A stretch of DNA of 64,000 nucleotides from Micropterix aruncella. Lineage: Eukaryota > Arthropoda > Insecta > Lepidoptera > Micropterigidae. The DNA is taken from NCBI GenBank assembly GCA_944548615.1, contig OX155957.1:22482758-22546757 (forward strand), written 5' to 3'. The notes under the pieces were generated by a model. The model did no database searches and had not been told where the DNA came from. It saw only the letters and a list, made by a program, of their open reading frames with translations. Position numbers and translations under genes: made by a program. Positions 46,250 to 57,600 of this stretch are shown here, piece by piece. Positions within the stretch are counted from its first letter, which is position 1. Each line of letters starts with the position of its first letter.

Positions 46250-46880
46250 ACATAGGTTAATCCGGAACTGCATATGCAGCCAAAGGGCCTCTACATAGGT
46301 TAACCCTAGATAAACGACCACGAAGCCAGCAACACAGAACTACAAGAGCATCTGCAGGCTTGAATTATGCCGTTCCCCGAGTTAATTCATCATTTGCCCA
46401 AAAGCAATTAAACTTTTTCGCACCCAAAATATTCAACCGTCTTGATGACGACATAAAAAAAATTGAAAGTACCTTTTTATTCAATAAAAAAATAAAGAAA
46501 TGGCTTCTTGACGATATAGGTCGTTCAAGGACAGAGAATGTTGAATCTTCTGCAAATCATCTCTTAGAAATAATATACCTGCATAAATGTGATATAAGAT
46601 AATAAACATAATGTAACATATATGTGTATGTGTGTATGTATGTATATGTATATATGTGTATATGTATATGTGTGTGTATAAGTGTATGTGTCCTACGTCA
46701 GTTATGCTTCTCCACCCAAGTCTGAAAATAAATCGGATGCCCAGATACAGGCTATATTCGGCCTAGTTGGGCATGCGCTGCGCATGGTCATGTGAATGTG
46801 GGTCGTCGCTTACTTCGCACTATTACTTGGTATGACCATTTTATGAATTTCGCATGTTATGTTTAAAATAAATAAATATA
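46250..46880 (+). pseudogene. LINE C-terminus and 3' UTR, 5' truncated
   Basis: The frame at 46360-46602 reads FAPKIFNRL.DDIKKIES and KKIKKWLL, the usual end of Jockey/CR1-like reverse transcriptases (the slot often written FN.LP..I). A GTATGTATATG simple tract (46616-46690) and a tail of AAATAAATA units near 46865-46900 follow. The 5' boundary is near 46310. Confidence 0.65.
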
Positions 46881-46899
46881 TAAATAAATAAAAATAAAC

Positions 46900-47985
46900 A
46901 CTTTAACCTTGTCCTATATACATATGAGCTCTCCTGTCCACGCAAGTTTTCTTTGCCTTGAAAATCCACGGTTAATTTGCCCTGTCGCCAGTGGGATGAT
47001 CACTATGGAAGCTTGTCCAGGGACACTGCGGAATCACGGCACTTCGCCGCCGCCATATGCACCATATTTCTACGTGTTTATTTAAGGCGAAATTTGTATC
47101 ATTTTTGTATGGCAATGTAAGAGAGTTAGTCCATGCACCGGACGTTTTCACGGCGGACAATTATTGCGTCACCTTGAAGTTGTTTACAAAATGTATGTAC
47201 CGTCGTACGGCGAAAAAACCGTGCAGTTGACAAGAGGTTACGTTTTTCTCTATGGCGCTGCCAACACAAAGTAAGTTAAAAATACTTGCCGTAAACAAAA
47301 TGCCTGATTATAACTACGTAGACCGAAAATGTATACATACATTTTGTAAACGTTAAAGTTTGTTTGGTAGTTCCTATGATAAATCGAGATAAGCCACATA
47401 AGAGTGACCAGATCCAGAAAGTTTCAGTACGCCCTACGTGCTCTACAAGTATGGAACCCTAAAAATTTTAAAAACGCGATTTACCCCTTTATGCGCTCCG
47501 TGCTCGACCGTCGCGTTATCCGGGCGTTTTGTTTTGATAACGCCATGGATTGGATGCTGCGCTGCCGGAGCGGAACCGCTGCAATCTCCACAGATTTATT
47601 GGGCAACTGTCATAACAGAGGCGCAGCGCAGTGTCGATGGAGCGGCCCATTGTGCGGGGTGTCCGAGAATCGCTACCACAAACAGGCGAATTAGCCACAA
47701 TGACGTCATTAATTCAGATGGACCCTACTGCATTTGAATGACAAATCGTTATGACAACTTTTCATTGTCACACTAAGAAGCTGTAGTTCTGGTGCGGCTG
47801 CTGCGGTGCAGTTATGTACAAACTAGTTTCATTAAGAAACTTAGGTATATTCGACTGCTATACTATCCGCATTACAAAGTGGCGAGTCAGGTCATTTATC
47901 ATCGAAATCGTGCTATCTCTTTCGCACTTGTACGGCCTTATGGAACGGCTTTCGCAACCGTAGTGCAGGTAGTTTTACGCATACA
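46900..47985. other. Non-coding stretch, moderately GC-rich
   Basis: Frames at 46972-47160 and 47404-47737 overlap in several frames and show no known domain. No splice-supported exon is recognised. Confidence 0.4.
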
Positions 47986-47987
47986 AA

Positions 47988-49480
47988 AGGAATTTATTTA
48001 TTTATTATAAAAGGTACACAAACAATACTCTAATATTACATGGCTATCGCTAACATTTTTACTTTGTTTCTAATTAGGGTATAATATTATATGCGTACTC
48101 CGCTTGCTTAATTTATAATTGCGTATGTGCCGTATCTCATGATTTACAAAATTATCAAAATTATCAAAAATTATCAGCACAAAAATTAATATCCTTAAAA
48201 ATTATCAAAACAAAAATTAAAAATTTTAGAAATAAGTTTACAGTGAATTCTGAAAAACAATTAAACAATGAAATGGTAAAAAATAGATCAAATATTGTCT
48301 GGAATAAAATAATAAAAACATAAAAATTATCAAAACAAAAATTAAAAATTTTAGAAATAGGTTTATAGTGAATTCTGAAAAACAGTTAAACAATTAAATG
48401 GTAAAAAAAAAAATAGATCGAATAATGTCTGGAATAAAAATACTAAAAACATACGGTAAACTATCAATTTGTTTCATAATACGTTATTTATAATGGACTT
48501 AACTACTAATGGTCCCAGGTTGAAGAAATCAATGTTATCGGTTATAGTGTTGTATAACCGGCATGTACGTGAGATAGGATTGTGGAAAGATTGATTTGTC
48601 TGCGAAGTGGGAAGGTGAAATGTTAAGTGCTGCCTCAGTCGCCTGGATGGTACGTTGAAATTTAACGCTTCTAATAAATCTGGTGAGTCTATCCCGCCGT
48701 TAAGAAGTTTATGCAGAAACATTAGACTTCCGCACTCTCTCCTCTTTCTAAGAGTAAAAATCTTAAAATAATTTAAACGCTCTTCATAAGAGTAGAGAGT
48801 GCGTGATAGGCCGGTTTTATAGGTTACCATACGCATATACTTCCTCTGCACAGACTCTATCGCTTCCGAATGCACCTCATAGTATGGATTCCAAATTATG
48901 GAACCAAACTCCAGTTGGCTGCGTACAAGAGAATTATAGAGCAAGTTAAAAGAGTTAATATTTTTAAACGGTTTAGTAACCCTATATATAAAACCCAGTG
49001 TTCGCTCGCTCTTACTTACTACATTGTTGATATGCTCTCTAAAAGTCAGGTGCTCGTCGTGAAGTATTCCTAGATCTCTTACACTTTTTGTAGATTTTAG
49101 TGTTGAATTGCCGATAGAGTAAGGGTAGTCTTTAATTTGCTTATTTCTAGTGAAACGAATAATTTGACATTTTTCAACATTCAGTTCCATTCTATTAGAT
49201 TCACACCATTTTTTCAATTCGCAAAGATCTTTCTGTAGTGCATTGCAATCCTCCATTGTCAGTATTTCTTTGAATATTTTTAAATCATCTGCATACATTA
49301 GATGCCGACAGCGTAGACTCTTAGAGAGATCATCAATGAATATTAAAAATAGAAGTGGTCCGAGATTTGATCCCTGAGGCACACCAGATTTAACTAAGGC
49401 AGGGATCGATGTATATCCTTTCACACGAACAATTTGTGTCCTATTTGTCGAGAAAGTAATAAAACGAGGGAAATAAATAT
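47988..49480 (-). pseudogene. Jockey/CR1-like LINE, C-terminal half of RT with 3' UTR
   Basis: A clean 316-codon frame (49424-48474) carries GVPQGSNLGPLLFLIFIDDL, MYADDLKIF (catalytic YADD), LKKWCESNRMELNVEKC, VRDLGILHDEHLTF and the C-terminal YNSLVRSQLEFGSIIWNP. The frame stays open upstream to about 49480 (IYFPRFITFSTNRTQIVRV) before a stop. The endonuclease and first RT motifs are missing, so it is 5' truncated. On its 3' side are a tandem 125-bp duplication (48190-48440) and a tail of AATAAATAAATA (about 48008-47993). The absence of stops in the retained part suggests a fairly recent insertion. Confidence 0.9.
48190..48440 (-). repeat. Tandem duplication in the LINE 3' UTR
   Basis: Two units share ATTATCAAAACAAAAATTAA, GTGAATTCTGAAAAAC and GTCTGGAATAAAA with few changes, each about 125 bp. 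Confidence 0.85.
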
Positions 49481-49499
49481 TATTTCAGTATTGTTTCAT

Positions 49500-50200
49500 G
49501 ACCATAAACATTAAATAAGTTAAAAATATAAATATTGATATTGAATTAATAATATAAAAATACAAAAATATCAAATTTTTAATAAGTGACAATAAAATAA
49601 TTGTTATACAAAAAAAATAAAACTAAACAAAGAAAGTAGACAATAATTATAGTAGACGAAAACTAATTTGACAACAGTGTCGTTAAATTGTCATAAAATG
49701 TCGAAATCGAACTGTTACGGTTACCACAAATAATAGTCCTAATCGGTTAGCTACTTACCACCTATTACGGTATTTACTTTTGCTTTTGGCTAAATCTAGG
49801 AATTTTATGTACCTATCTAATTTTAGCAGGTAAATTATTATATAAATAATAAATATTTTATCGACATGGTACCATCCCTACGTTAACTGTCTCTAATTGC
49901 CCGACTCGCCACTTTGTACTGCGGATAGTATAGTTACGGTGATTTAGTTATTTATTTATTTATTGAGGAAAAAATTACTATAAAACATCGATTTTGTTTA
50001 CAACAATAACAGGAACCGAATGGCAAAACCTTAACCTTTTGCTTAATTGATTCTGTCACTGAACTGGGACTAGCCCGTTCTAGGGTGGACAGGACTCTAA
50101 TATTGCAATAAATTATATTAAAGTTTTTTGTAACATACTAATAAAACTTAATTTCCTAAAATGTGGTCCTCAAAAAAAATATAGAAAAATATGAAAAAAA
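49500..50200 (-). repeat. Repeat J fragment and LINE 3' end (repeat G) copy 2
   Basis: About 49650-49790 matches 20340-20930 inverted (GACAACAGTGTCGTTA, GAAATCGAACTGTTA, CTAATCGGTTAGCTA). From 49950 a TTTATTTA tract, read as a minus-strand tail, precedes the repeat G blocks also seen at 12430 and 51430. Confidence 0.55.
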
Positions 50201-51200
50201 AATATATATAATAAGAAATAAAATGCAATTACATTATATAGTCAGCATAAAATTATATTGCGTTCATTTTGTATACTTTATATTCGGAATCACATTAATG
50301 GATTTTTGTCACTTTTAAATAGGTTTTTATTGCATTGTATCATGTATGTAGTTCTGTTTGGTTCCAGAATAAAATAAAATAAAATAAATAAAATAAAATT
50401 AAATTAAATGGAATATTGATAACAATTAATTAAATAGATAATGACAAAATGAATAGTCCTAATACTAATATAAAGAGAAAAATAAAGTTATAAGTAGGTA
50501 CCCAAGAAAAGAAATAAAATATAATAATTATTTAATATATTTTAAGTAATATGAAATTTAATATAAAAATACCTAGTGCAAAAAAGTATAATTCATTGTT
50601 GATTTAGTAGGAAAAGGATTTCCGTGTCCATCTATTATATATACCCTACTAATTTTCTACTAGGCATGGTGGGCTATACATCTCTTAAGTTGCGTAGAGA
50701 AATGATCGCCATGGCCTACGTTTTCAAGCTCATCCGGGGAAGAGTTGATAATCCTAGCATGCTAGCGAAGGGTTTGTCTCTTTGTTCCGGACAATTATAA
50801 TCGTGCTCGCACTCGTAATCTATTTGCGGAGCCGTCCTCGCGCACCCACCCAAGTCGATGGAGTCTGCTTTGCTTTGCGGCACATAAATGCGCTATGTTC
50901 GACAGCGTCAGACTTTGATATTTTTACAGCAAGCCCGCATCTCTTCAAGGTGTGGGCATTGCGCTACTTGTTTATGTCAGAATAAGATAAATTGTGTTCA
51001 CTCTTTATGTACTGTAAGTTTGTAAGTTTTTCTATTCTTAATGCCTGTATTTGTATTTAATGCTTATTTAAACATGTTGTGTATGTACTTGTAAGAATTC
51101 TATTATTTTTTATATTTATGTGTATATTGCATATCAACGGATTGGTATAAACTGTTATGTTGATTTGCTTATGAAATAAAAAATAAATAAAAATGGATGT
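50201..51200. other. AT-rich stretch without gene
   Basis: A 67-codon frame at 50782-50985 has no recognisable family. The A-rich end near 51170-51190 may be a retroposon tail. Confidence 0.4.
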
Positions 51201-51600
51201 TGGTATATCTATCTGTCCGAGCTTAATGGCATCCGAAACCGTTTAACCGATCACCATAAAAATTGGAACATATGTATATGTATTTTTTCATGGAGAAGGT
51301 TTTCGTGACATCCGCTTTATTGTAACTTACCGCTAGATGGCGCTTCAGCACATCAACTTCTATACCGCTCAACTGATCACCATAAAAATTGGCATACATA
51401 CACATTTGAGCCCGCATAATATTTTACTAAAACTTTTACATAATTTATTGAAATATTAGAGTCCTGTCCACCCTAGAACGGGCTAGTCCTAGTTGGGTCA
51501 CAGAATCAAATAAGCAAAATGTTAAGATTTTGCCATTCGGTTCATGTTGTTTTGGTAAGCAAAATCAATATTTTATAGTTATTAATTCTTAAATAAACAA
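51201..51600 (+). repeat. Repeat F in two tandem units, then repeat G copy 3
   Basis: The units at about 51215-51290 and 51335-51415 share AACCGATCACCATAAAAATT-type text and the TAGATGGCGCTTCAGCACAT link. Repeat G follows in plus orientation and ends in an AAATAAACAAATAAATA tail. Confidence 0.6.
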
Positions 51601-52160
51601 ATAAATATAAATAGATAAATGTATAGTTAATATATACGTAATAATTTAAAGCAAATACCAAAACCACGGCAATAATAATAATACTAATGATAATAAATAC
51701 AATGGGAGACCTGTCAACAAGATAAATATGATTTAAAAAAAATATAAATGGTAAGATTTATTTATTAATATCATATTTATATGATTGGTACTATAGTCAA
51801 TTCTTGACTCTTCTCCGCTTTGTCATATTTTTTGTTCGCGTTTTTGAAGTAGGCATAAAGATTGATCGTTGGAGACGAGCCGGTGATAAATTGTTTCTTT
51901 GTCTATTCTCTACGGTCGGAAGCAAGGCGGAAGTCATTTTGGCAAATGATAGTTTAATGACCTCTAAAAGATCATTAATTATTTAGACACCAAAAGCAGA
52001 GATACGAAAGGAGAAAGCTGACTCTCGGTTGAAAATAGTTGCAAACTGCAACCATTTTTGGAGATGTTTAAACGACGTTATTATTCCTATTGGCATGTGG
52101 CAGTCAAATTTACAACCGGAAAGCATAACTTCTTACCACTACTATCAGTTACCTACTAGT
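51601..52160. other. Stretch without recognised gene
   Basis: Short frames only. Confidence 0.35.
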
Positions 52161-52169
52161 TTTCTTCTT

Positions 52170-52440
52170 CAGATACCTTCTCTTCTTTGGAGCTTGTCTA
52201 TCATCATATCTATATCAATTTCAGATACAACTGCCCTGAACAAAGAAATAATGCTTCTTCCAAACCATTGTCTTAAATTCTTTAGCCAAGAAATTCCGCG
52301 TCTTCCTGGGCCTCTCCATCCTTATCTTTTTTCCTGGATTACAAGTTGCAGAAGTTAGTTATACTGTCTCTGATTACATGGTCAAAGTATTGCAATTTCC
52401 TTAGTTTAACCGTCGTAGGGAATATGTAGATAGTAATTGT
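52170..52440 (-). pseudogene. RTE-type LINE, extreme C-terminus
   Basis: Minus-strand text in two frames reads KLRKLQYFDHVIRD, then LQLVIQEKR, a stop, then PGRRGISWLKNLRQWFGRS and a final REGI before TGA, followed by an AAGAAGAAAA 3' end. The same order (KIQYMGHIM, LLQLILQGKI, PGRRRI.WL.NL) is in the copy at 10575. It is dead and 5' truncated. Confidence 0.8.
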
Positions 52441-52621
52441 GCCTGCCAGTATTTATTTTTATGTGGTTCCAAAGAGTTTTAAACTCATTTTCACTTTTTT
52501 TTAACACCCCTCGTTTATCAAAGAAACCAATTATAAGAACGTGTAGAATTTAGATTAAAATAGCATAAAATGAAGCATATAGTCCAAAAATAAACAAAGT
52601 TATCTATAATATCATCTAGAT

Positions 52622-53347
52622 CAGAGGTGCCCAAACTTTTTTGTCCCGTAGACCACTTGCTTTTTTCCGTAGACCCCCTCCTCTGCCTTCATAATATTAA
52701 ATTTTCCTAAACTTACTAATTTTAAATGTGTTTTTGACAGCTGGTACAGTACTAATCACTGACACAGGCTTTTTGGTAAAGTGGTCAGTTGTAAAAAATT
52801 AAAAACATGTACAATCTTTACTTCTTCATTTTCTCAACTGCGTCCTACTTCAAGCGTCCACGAACTTGAAGTAGGAAGCAGTTAAGAAAGCCGCACATAC
52901 GTAACTGCACATGTAGCCGTTAGCTTGCTTATTCATGTGACGCGTCAATCCTACTCGCTCGCGCGGATACCCATTAAAGCGCATTTTTTTTAAATATCGT
53001 CGTCTCACCTCCCCTCGTTAGACATGCGCGCTGGCCTCCTTATAATCGAGTAGTGATGCAATTTGAGTTGAGTTTTGATTTTCTTCCATGATAATTGTGT
53101 CGTGCGCGTTTGTTTATCGCTATTATTATAAGTATACAATACTATGCTGCACACACAATCTGTTTTAGAAGTAATACGACACTTAGGGATCGCCTAAATG
53201 TTTATGATGACCTGCCTAAATGGGCTCCGCTAACGTGGACCCCTATTTACATCTCTTGCCACCCGATTATTTTGCTCGCTTACATGGACCCCCTGCAATT
53301 CGAAATCGACCCCTGGGGGTCTATATAGACCACTTTGGGTATCACTG
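52622..53347. mobile_element. hAT-type non-autonomous element, 726 bp
   Basis: It begins CAGAGGTGCCCAAACTTTTT and ends AAAGTGG-complement text ...CACTTTGGGTATCACTG. The flanks are ATCTAGAT at 52614-52621 and 53348-53355, an exact 8-bp duplication. The sub-terminal GTAGACC / GGTCTATATAGACC words are typical of Charlie-like hAT ends. An internal hairpin (52831-52854 with 52865-52888, 22 of 24 matched) is present. There is no transposase; the frame 53095-53328 is accidental. Confidence 0.9.
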
Positions 53348-53359
53348 ATCTAGATCTTC

Positions 53360-54825
53360 AATCTTATAAAGAGCATGTTTGGTAAGATTTCTCTCTATGC
53401 AGGTTTTAAATAAAGTTTTTAACTATATTTTTTTTGTGGGTACAAAATTGACCGCTGATATTTACTGAACCTCACTTTCGGCAATATAACGCTTTCCTGA
53501 CATTGCGTATTATAGCAATTCACCATATTCAATATTCCGCTTATTTTAAATTAAGCGCTATTATAGTAATCATATTCCTAGTATCAAGCCAACATCCCCG
53601 AATCTGCTAAGATTTACCCGCAGTGCGTTTCTCTCTTTAGTCCATAGTATTTCCGAGAGCCTGCTTCTGTAAAACACAAAACATTACCCCCACAGCAAAA
53701 TTCCATATGTCGTAAATAAATGGAAACAGAAACTATAGACACTTGAGGAGGCTTGTTATCTAGCTAGAAATCGAACCTTTCAACGTGCTAGTCCAATTAC
53801 AGTTGTTATCAAATATCATCAAGTGCGCCCAAATTATCGTCATCTGTATATTTGTAGTTTTGAATTTTCTCTTATTGCGACTAAATTTTAAAAGATAAAC
53901 ATTTACAAAATAAGTCGAAATCATCGGAGTTCGATTAGTACAGCTCCGGAAGCAGCGTTACCGACAGTTCTGCCAGGCAAGCCGAAACAATGCATCGTTT
54001 GCCGTACAAATTCGAAAAGAAAAAAAATCATATCCCAGGCATGACGCATTGTTTATTTACCCACCTATACGTATACGATGACTACAGTGGCTGCTCATAT
54101 TATTAGAGCCACGGTACAATTTTTGTAATTTGCTGTCTCAAAATTTGAAATCGAAGACTAGAATAGAAGAATGGACTTCGACACGTATATGTATTTGAAT
54201 GGACTTCGACACGACAAGTATAAGTATGTATTTTTCCACAGAAAAGATTTTTATGCTATCCGCTTTGTTTTATGCTACTCGCCACTAGATGGAGCGCATC
54301 GACATCGATGAAAATTGGAATTTATTTTTATTTATTTTATTTACATACACATTCAAATACATGAGCACAACGGAAAATTAATCTACAATTAAGAAAATGC
54401 CGTTGTATGCTTCTAAAGTTATATACACATTTGTCTGAGCCCAGGTTATATAGCCCATACATTAAACGCAAATGTTTATCTTTCTATTATGCTAAGCAAA
54501 GTGCAGCCGAGCCGGCATTGCTAAACACCCCTGTGTTAAGGCGAGCTCACTTCGGAAGTCCCACTAAGGAGCCACGGTTGTGTCAAAGAAAATTTTAAGA
54601 TAACATTTTTTTTATTATTTTTTATTTTTGATATAATTTTTTTTTAGTATTTTAACCAATTATCTAAACTTTTTGCCCTATAAAGGTGATTGTATATCGC
54701 ATCGCATTCATACGAGCTCAGCCCGTTTCACTGTAATAAATGCTATTCATAATGCAGGTAGGCAGATAGTTTCGTATTGAACGAACTGAAATGATTGTCT
54801 AGTAATACATAGACATTTGAGACCG
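53360..54825. other. AT-rich stretch without gene; repeat F fragment near 54240-54320
   Basis: A short GC-richer patch at 54470-54600 gives a 63-codon frame with no family. A TTTATTTTATTTTA tract lies near 54330. Confidence 0.4.
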
Positions 54826-55035
54826 GATAATATATTCGCGCTATCCACTTTGTTGTAACTCGCCACTAGATGGCACTGCAGTACATCAAATTCTATACCG
54901 TTCTACCGATCGCCAAAAAAATGGTATAAGTACATAGATATTTCAACACCGATAATATATTTGCGTTATCCACTTTGTTGTAACGCTATACCGTTCAACC
55001 GATCGCCATGAACCTGCCATGAACGACACCGGGTA
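54826..55035 (+). repeat. Repeat F, two tandem units of about 115 bp
   Basis: Both units contain GATAATATATT(C/T)GCG(C/T)TATCCACTTTGTTGTAAC and TATACCGTTC(T/A)ACCGATCGCC. Confidence 0.7.
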
Positions 55036-55435
55036 ATATTCTACTAGTAGTATAAAAGTTTGTAATTTTCGTGTGATTCGTTTAGCAATCAAAACAGAAA
55101 TAATCCTATATTTTGGATTTGACTGTTCAATAACGGTTATTTCTACCTACCGTTCGGAAATCATGACCGTGGAGTTTTAATAAATGCAGGCAGCGCTGCG
55201 GGTGCGTTAAGTCGAAAAAGCCAAGACGGGCGTCTAATGATACGTTATACAGAGATTATGTCGTAATTAATATCGATCCCTATCTGAATTATATATTAAT
55301 AGTGGCGCAGAACGAGAAGGACATAAATATAACCAACACCTCGGGAGGAATACTCCGACAGACGGCTTTACTGCGGGCACGGTTTACACTGTCGCAGTTG
55401 ATAACAACAGTAACGATATGTATAAAATCGAAGAC
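55036..55435. other. Stretch without recognised gene
   Basis: A short AT-rich patch and no supported frame. Confidence 0.35.
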
Positions 55436-55439
55436 TATT

Positions 55440-56235
55440 GCGGTTGTTTGACATTATAAATAGGAGAGAAAACGAATTTACCGCTTGAAATTTGTAGCAC
55501 CTGACGTTTCGGTGACGTTGCAGCCGCCGTTGTCAAGGGTAGACTGAAGAGCTGTCAATCCGTTGTTTTGCGGGTAGGCCGCATACCACTGCCGACACTG
55601 CGTAGGTTATAACGGCTCGGAGCGCGCGAATTTTTAAAATCCGTCTTGCACACAACACTCACTGTATCCTGTCTTACGTCTTTGCGTTCGGCGTTCGCCA
55701 GCGGGAACATTTTAAGAAGAGGGTTCCACGTAGAAGAGAGTATGTAACCGTCGTCTCTATTGAAGTTCGGGGTTCTTCTTATTTTAATGGCTTCCCGGAC
55801 CATGCGAGGAAAGTAGAATTGTTCCTTGGATAGCACAATGGGATTTTGAAACTGCATCCAGTGGTTGCTTCTTCTATCCAATATAGGTTCGCAGATCGCC
55901 GATTTTTCTAGCTGAACGTTTTTAACGGCTTTGATGTGTTCTATCAGTCGCGTGGCTATGGGCCGTTTCGTTTGTCCAACGTAGGCTAAACCGCAACTGC
56001 ATTCGACTTTATACACACCCGGGGTTTGCAGTGGTATTAGGTACATCCTTTACAGGCCTCAAAAACGGAGCTATATTTTGGGTCGGTTTGAAGATCGTTT
56101 TTATATCGAATCTGATTAGCATCTTACTTATTCGATCTGTCACGCCCTTGACGTATGGTAAGAATGCTCTTGATCTGCTCGGTTTCTGAGTTTCGTCTGT
56201 ATTAGATCGTGTATGATCTCGTGATATTTTCCGTA
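55440..56235 (-). pseudogene. Penelope-like element: GIY-YIG endonuclease end with terminal repeat
   Basis: Minus-strand frames at 56235-56040 and 56046-55555, joined by a one-base frameshift at about 56028, read ISKMLIRFDIKTIFKPTQ and LRPVKD followed by the GIY-YIG nuclease: PGVYKVECSCG (GIY slot), AYVGQTKRPIATRLIEH (YIG slot with catalytic Arg). A conserved RRSNHW and FYFPRMVREAIKI.R segment leads to the C-terminus. The Cys pair just before the GIY motif and the IRT.F.P...LR..KD lead-in are specific to Penelope-like elements. The reverse transcriptase is absent (5' truncated). Immediately downstream (55440-55555) lies repeat C, with GAAACGTCAGGTGCTACAAA on the sense strand. Confidence 0.88.
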
Positions 56236-56264
56236 TCCATTTTTCATTGAAGTAACGATATGTT

Positions 56265-57600
56265 TCATTGAAGTACTCCGAAGTGGAAACGATCGTTGGA
56301 GATAGCAGCACAGATTAGATTAGTCAGCACTTTTAGGAGCTTAAATGGCTGTAAAGCGTCGCCGTCGCTTTCTTTCAAATTTAAATTTCTCGTTTCATAT
56401 ATCTCCTCCCCGTTCTGGAGCCTTCTGAAGCATTTTTGAATGTTCTGGAATATTTTAATCTTTTCCAACCTGCGTGCCGCAGTACACTTGTGTGTAGCCA
56501 GGCTACCCCTGATACACTTAGAAAAATATTGCATATAACAAAATGGTAATGTAAGAATCATCTTAAATTACCATTTCGTTATTACGGTTTTAAATAAATA
56601 TAAAACAAACGAAGCTGCCATGGAATTCGCCGACTGTAATCTTTATCATATAGGTACTATACTATTACACTTCTGTGGGGTGAGCGGTGGATTCCGGACT
56701 AATGACCGGCTGTGGTAGATTTAGAACAGCTGTCTTACCACATGTGAGCGATCACTTTACGACCCATTCACTCCCCCATAGAATAACGATGTTCCAATCC
56801 CAATTTTGTTGAATCACGTTTAATTTTGTTGAAACTCCATTATTCGATTATATGTATCAAACTTTTCCTTACGGTTAAAACGGAAATAACAGTAGACTGT
56901 AATTTCGACATGATTCATGTGTCCGACTATAATCGTACGTATACTACTAGGTACTTGTCGCATCGTAATGTAATAACATAATGTTTTAACTTTACGACAC
57001 ATTGACTACCGTCACGCCAACCCTGCTACGCGACATGTTAATTCATACGTATGGACCACAGTACGAGTTGTATACGTAATCCCTATTGAAACGTGCTTAT
57101 TTCCGTGTATTAAATCGTTATATTTTAACACGGCTTCCAAGAAAAAAGGAGTGTAATGTGTTCAGGGTTCATTTATGTATGTTGTCCGTTTCTTTATTCC
57201 ACCATAACTTCTAAACGCTTGAACCGATTTAAAAGCGTGTTGTATTGTTATAATCGTTATGTTATCCCGAGTGTCATAGGGTATCCTCACTGTCCGAATA
57301 TTAGGTAAGTAAGTAGTTGTCTAAATGTCCTAATTTTCCAAATGTTAATAAATTGACATTTACATCGTGTTTATTTTCGAATGAAAGGTCTAAGTTACTA
57401 CATTACGAAATATACATCTATCTATATGGATAAATACATAAACCACAAACATTTCATAAAAAACCGTTATAAAAATAATTATAAATACAATAGTTCACTT
57501 TCTGTAGCGGCAGTCGTGTTTTTTATTCTTTTAAATATATTTACTTGTTCTCGGTGTATTCCGTTAATATTACTATAGTATAACAGCCAGCATATAGGTC
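56265..57600 (+). repeat. Large dispersed repeat A, copy 2, with repeat B inside
   Basis: It is colinear with 60785-62290: GTGGAAACGATCGTTGGAGA, CAACCTGCGTGCCGCAGT, CTCCATTATTCGATTATATG, GTGTCCGACTATAATCGTAC, GACTACCGTCACGCCAACCC and TGCTTATTTCCGTGTATTAA. The repeat B insert at about 57126-57545 separates the last block from TCTCGGTGTATTCCGTTAAT. The frames at 56265-56561 and 56820-57002 fall in it and are not conserved. Confidence 0.75.
57126..57545 (+). mobile_element. Repeat B copy nested in repeat A
   Basis: It begins near AACACGGCTTCCAAG and ends after GGCAGTCGTGTTTTTTATTC. The undisturbed copy of repeat A at 62160 (TCGTTATATCTTCTCAGTGT) shows the empty site. Confidence 0.75.

Noticed and set aside
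46616..46690. CRISPR-like or satellite array in the TATG-rich tract
   Set aside because: It is a plain microsatellite of GT/AT steps without spacers.
55036..55435. An upstream Penelope reverse transcriptase on the other side of the nuclease
   Set aside because: The coding strand runs the other way; the RT would lie above 56235, where repeat A starts instead. The element is 5' truncated.
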